The notes beneath the pieces are model-generated. The model was not told the DNA's origin, did not search any database, and worked only from the letters and a program-made list of their open reading frames with translations. Made by a program: the position numbers and the translations under genes. DNA of 24,199 nucleotides from Acidobacteriota bacterium (GTDB lineage Bacteria > Acidobacteriota > Terriglobia > Terriglobales > Acidobacteriaceae): NCBI GenBank assembly GCA_023441255.1, contig JAEZPW010000116.1, forward strand, positions 1 to 24,199. The letters run 5' to 3'. Of this stretch, positions 23,294 to 24,199 are shown piece after piece. How positions within the stretch are numbered: position 1 is the first letter of the stretch; each line of letters begins with the position of its first letter.

Positions 23294-24199
23294 ATGACTC
23301 GGCTAGCCGTAAGTTGGAGTAGGTTCGGCCTTTTGCTTCTGCTCAGCCTTTTTGTGGTCGTTCCGCCAAGGATAACGGCACAAGCGAGCGCCGGCGTTCT
23401 CGACCAGCTGAGCGACTCATTGAAGCGCTTATCGGACCAGGTGTCTCCTGCTGTAGTAGAGATTCGAGCTTCAAGATACGGCGAACCCAAGGATAAGGAT
23501 GACGATGACGACCCGAATGCAACTATGGTGATCAAGCAGCGTGTCACGGGTTCAGGCGTAATACTAAGCCCTGATGGTTACATCGTCACAAATGCACACG
23601 TGATCGAGAACGCGAAGAACATCCGCGTTTTCCTGAACCATCTGCGTCCCAGTGGAATGGCAGCTCGAGACTTCGCTAGTGTGTCGGGAAAGTTCTATCA
23701 GGCGGCGCTAGTCGGCATTGACGACGACATCGATATAGCCGTATTGAAGATCAAGGCCACCGGTTTGCCGACAATGTCACTCGCTGACTATGAGAAGGTG
23801 AAACAGGGTGAAGTAGTGGTCGCGATCGGGTCGCCTTTAGGTGCCCACAACGCAATCACGATGGGGGTGGTGAGTTCGGTCGCGCGGCAGATGGATTCGG
23901 ACAGTAGGGCAGTCTACATTCAGACCGACGCGGCCCTGAATCCCGGAAACAGCGGCGGTCCACTTGTTGATACGGAGGGAAGACTTGTAGGGCTGAACAC
24001 AATGATCGTTGAGGGGGAGCGCGTTGGCCTCGCAATCCCGAGCGACATCGTCAAGTATGCGTTCGATCAAATACGCTCCCGCGGGCGCATCAGATACGGA
24101 GACATCGGCCTGGATGTTCAGGACATCACTCCCCTCATGGCCGCTGGCTTGCGCTTATCACGTGACGAAGGTGTGATCGTGGCCGATGTTGTAGAGGGG
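23294..24199 (+). CDS. HtrA/Deg-type periplasmic serine protease, partial (runs off the right edge)
   Basis: The frame is open for 302 codons from the ATG at 23294 to the window end. Residues 1-30 form a signal peptide (hydrophobic core LLLLLSLFVVV, ending ...RITAQ). The trypsin-like S1C domain shows the full catalytic triad: His102 in TNAHV, Asp147 in DDIDIAVLK and Ser220 in NPGNSGGPL. A PDZ domain begins at about 270 (YGDIGLDVQDITP) and is cut by the edge. An acidic run (KDKDDDDD, residues 67-73) sits before the protease core. Such enzymes degrade or refold damaged envelope proteins. GGAGG lies 12 bases upstream of the ATG, a little far. The gene follows the kinase gene by 199 bases on the same strand. 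Confidence 0.93.
   Translation, partial: MTRLAVSWSRFGLLLLLSLFVVVPPRITAQASAGVLDQLSDSLKRLSDQVSPAVVEIRASRYGEPKDKDDDDDPNATMVIKQRVTGSGVILSPDGYIVTNAHVIENAKNIRVFLNHLRPSGMAARDFASVSGKFYQAALVGIDDDIDIAVLKIKATGLPTMSLADYEKVKQGEVVVAIGSPLGAHNAITMGVVSSVARQMDSDSRAVYIQTDAALNPGNSGGPLVDTEGRLVGLNTMIVEGERVGLAIPSDIVKYAFDQIRSRGRIRYGDIGLDVQDITPLMAAGLRLSRDEGVIVADVVEG

Overview
The window is chromosomal DNA of moderately high GC from a Gram-negative (diderm) bacterium. Outer-membrane factors, a DcaP-type porin, lipoprotein signals and RND pump parts all require an outer membrane. A sortase with its own LPXTG protein, a DUF2254 protein, many short secreted proteins of unknown function and an AspT/AspD pair together suggest Acidobacteriota (Terriglobia-like). 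That placement is inferred from gene content, not from a marker gene.

Layout. At the left edge is the start of a small secreted protein (minus strand), then a 454-base gap and a MetA-type outer-membrane beta-barrel gene (plus). From 8074 down to 1576 a tight minus-strand operon encodes a complete tripartite RND efflux pump (adaptor, HAE1-type permease, NodT-type outer-membrane lipoprotein) followed by a small potassium channel gene. From 16244 down to 8379 lies an amino-acid decarboxylation block on the minus strand: a DcaP-like porin, an unusually long Orn/Lys/Arg decarboxylase (930 residues) ending in a strong terminator, then aspT (aspartate:alanine antiporter) and aspD (aspartate 4-decarboxylase) ending in a second terminator. 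AspT and AspD together form a known proton-motive, acid-consuming cycle (aspartate in, alanine and CO2 out). The basic-amino-acid decarboxylase consumes protons in the same way. The block reads as an acid-stress or energy-conserving island, with the porin as a possible entry route for substrates.

Next come a DUF2254 membrane protein and a small secreted protein (minus). The plus strand then carries a class D-like sortase gene that overlaps, by ATGA, the gene of a secreted protein with two tandem beta-type repeats, a Pro/Ala-rich linker and a C-terminal LPNTG sorting signal. A terminator closes this pair. A secreted protein with a stalk-like domain follows, then a 533-base gap with several dyads, a NarL/FixJ response regulator, a cytosolic HisKA_3 histidine kinase and, running off the right edge, an HtrA/Deg-type periplasmic protease.

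The most notable item is the dedicated sortase/LPXTG pair in a diderm, close to a two-component pair and a periplasmic protease. The decarboxylase/porin/AspTD block is second. I saw no rRNA, tRNA, CRISPR array, transposase or phage gene.
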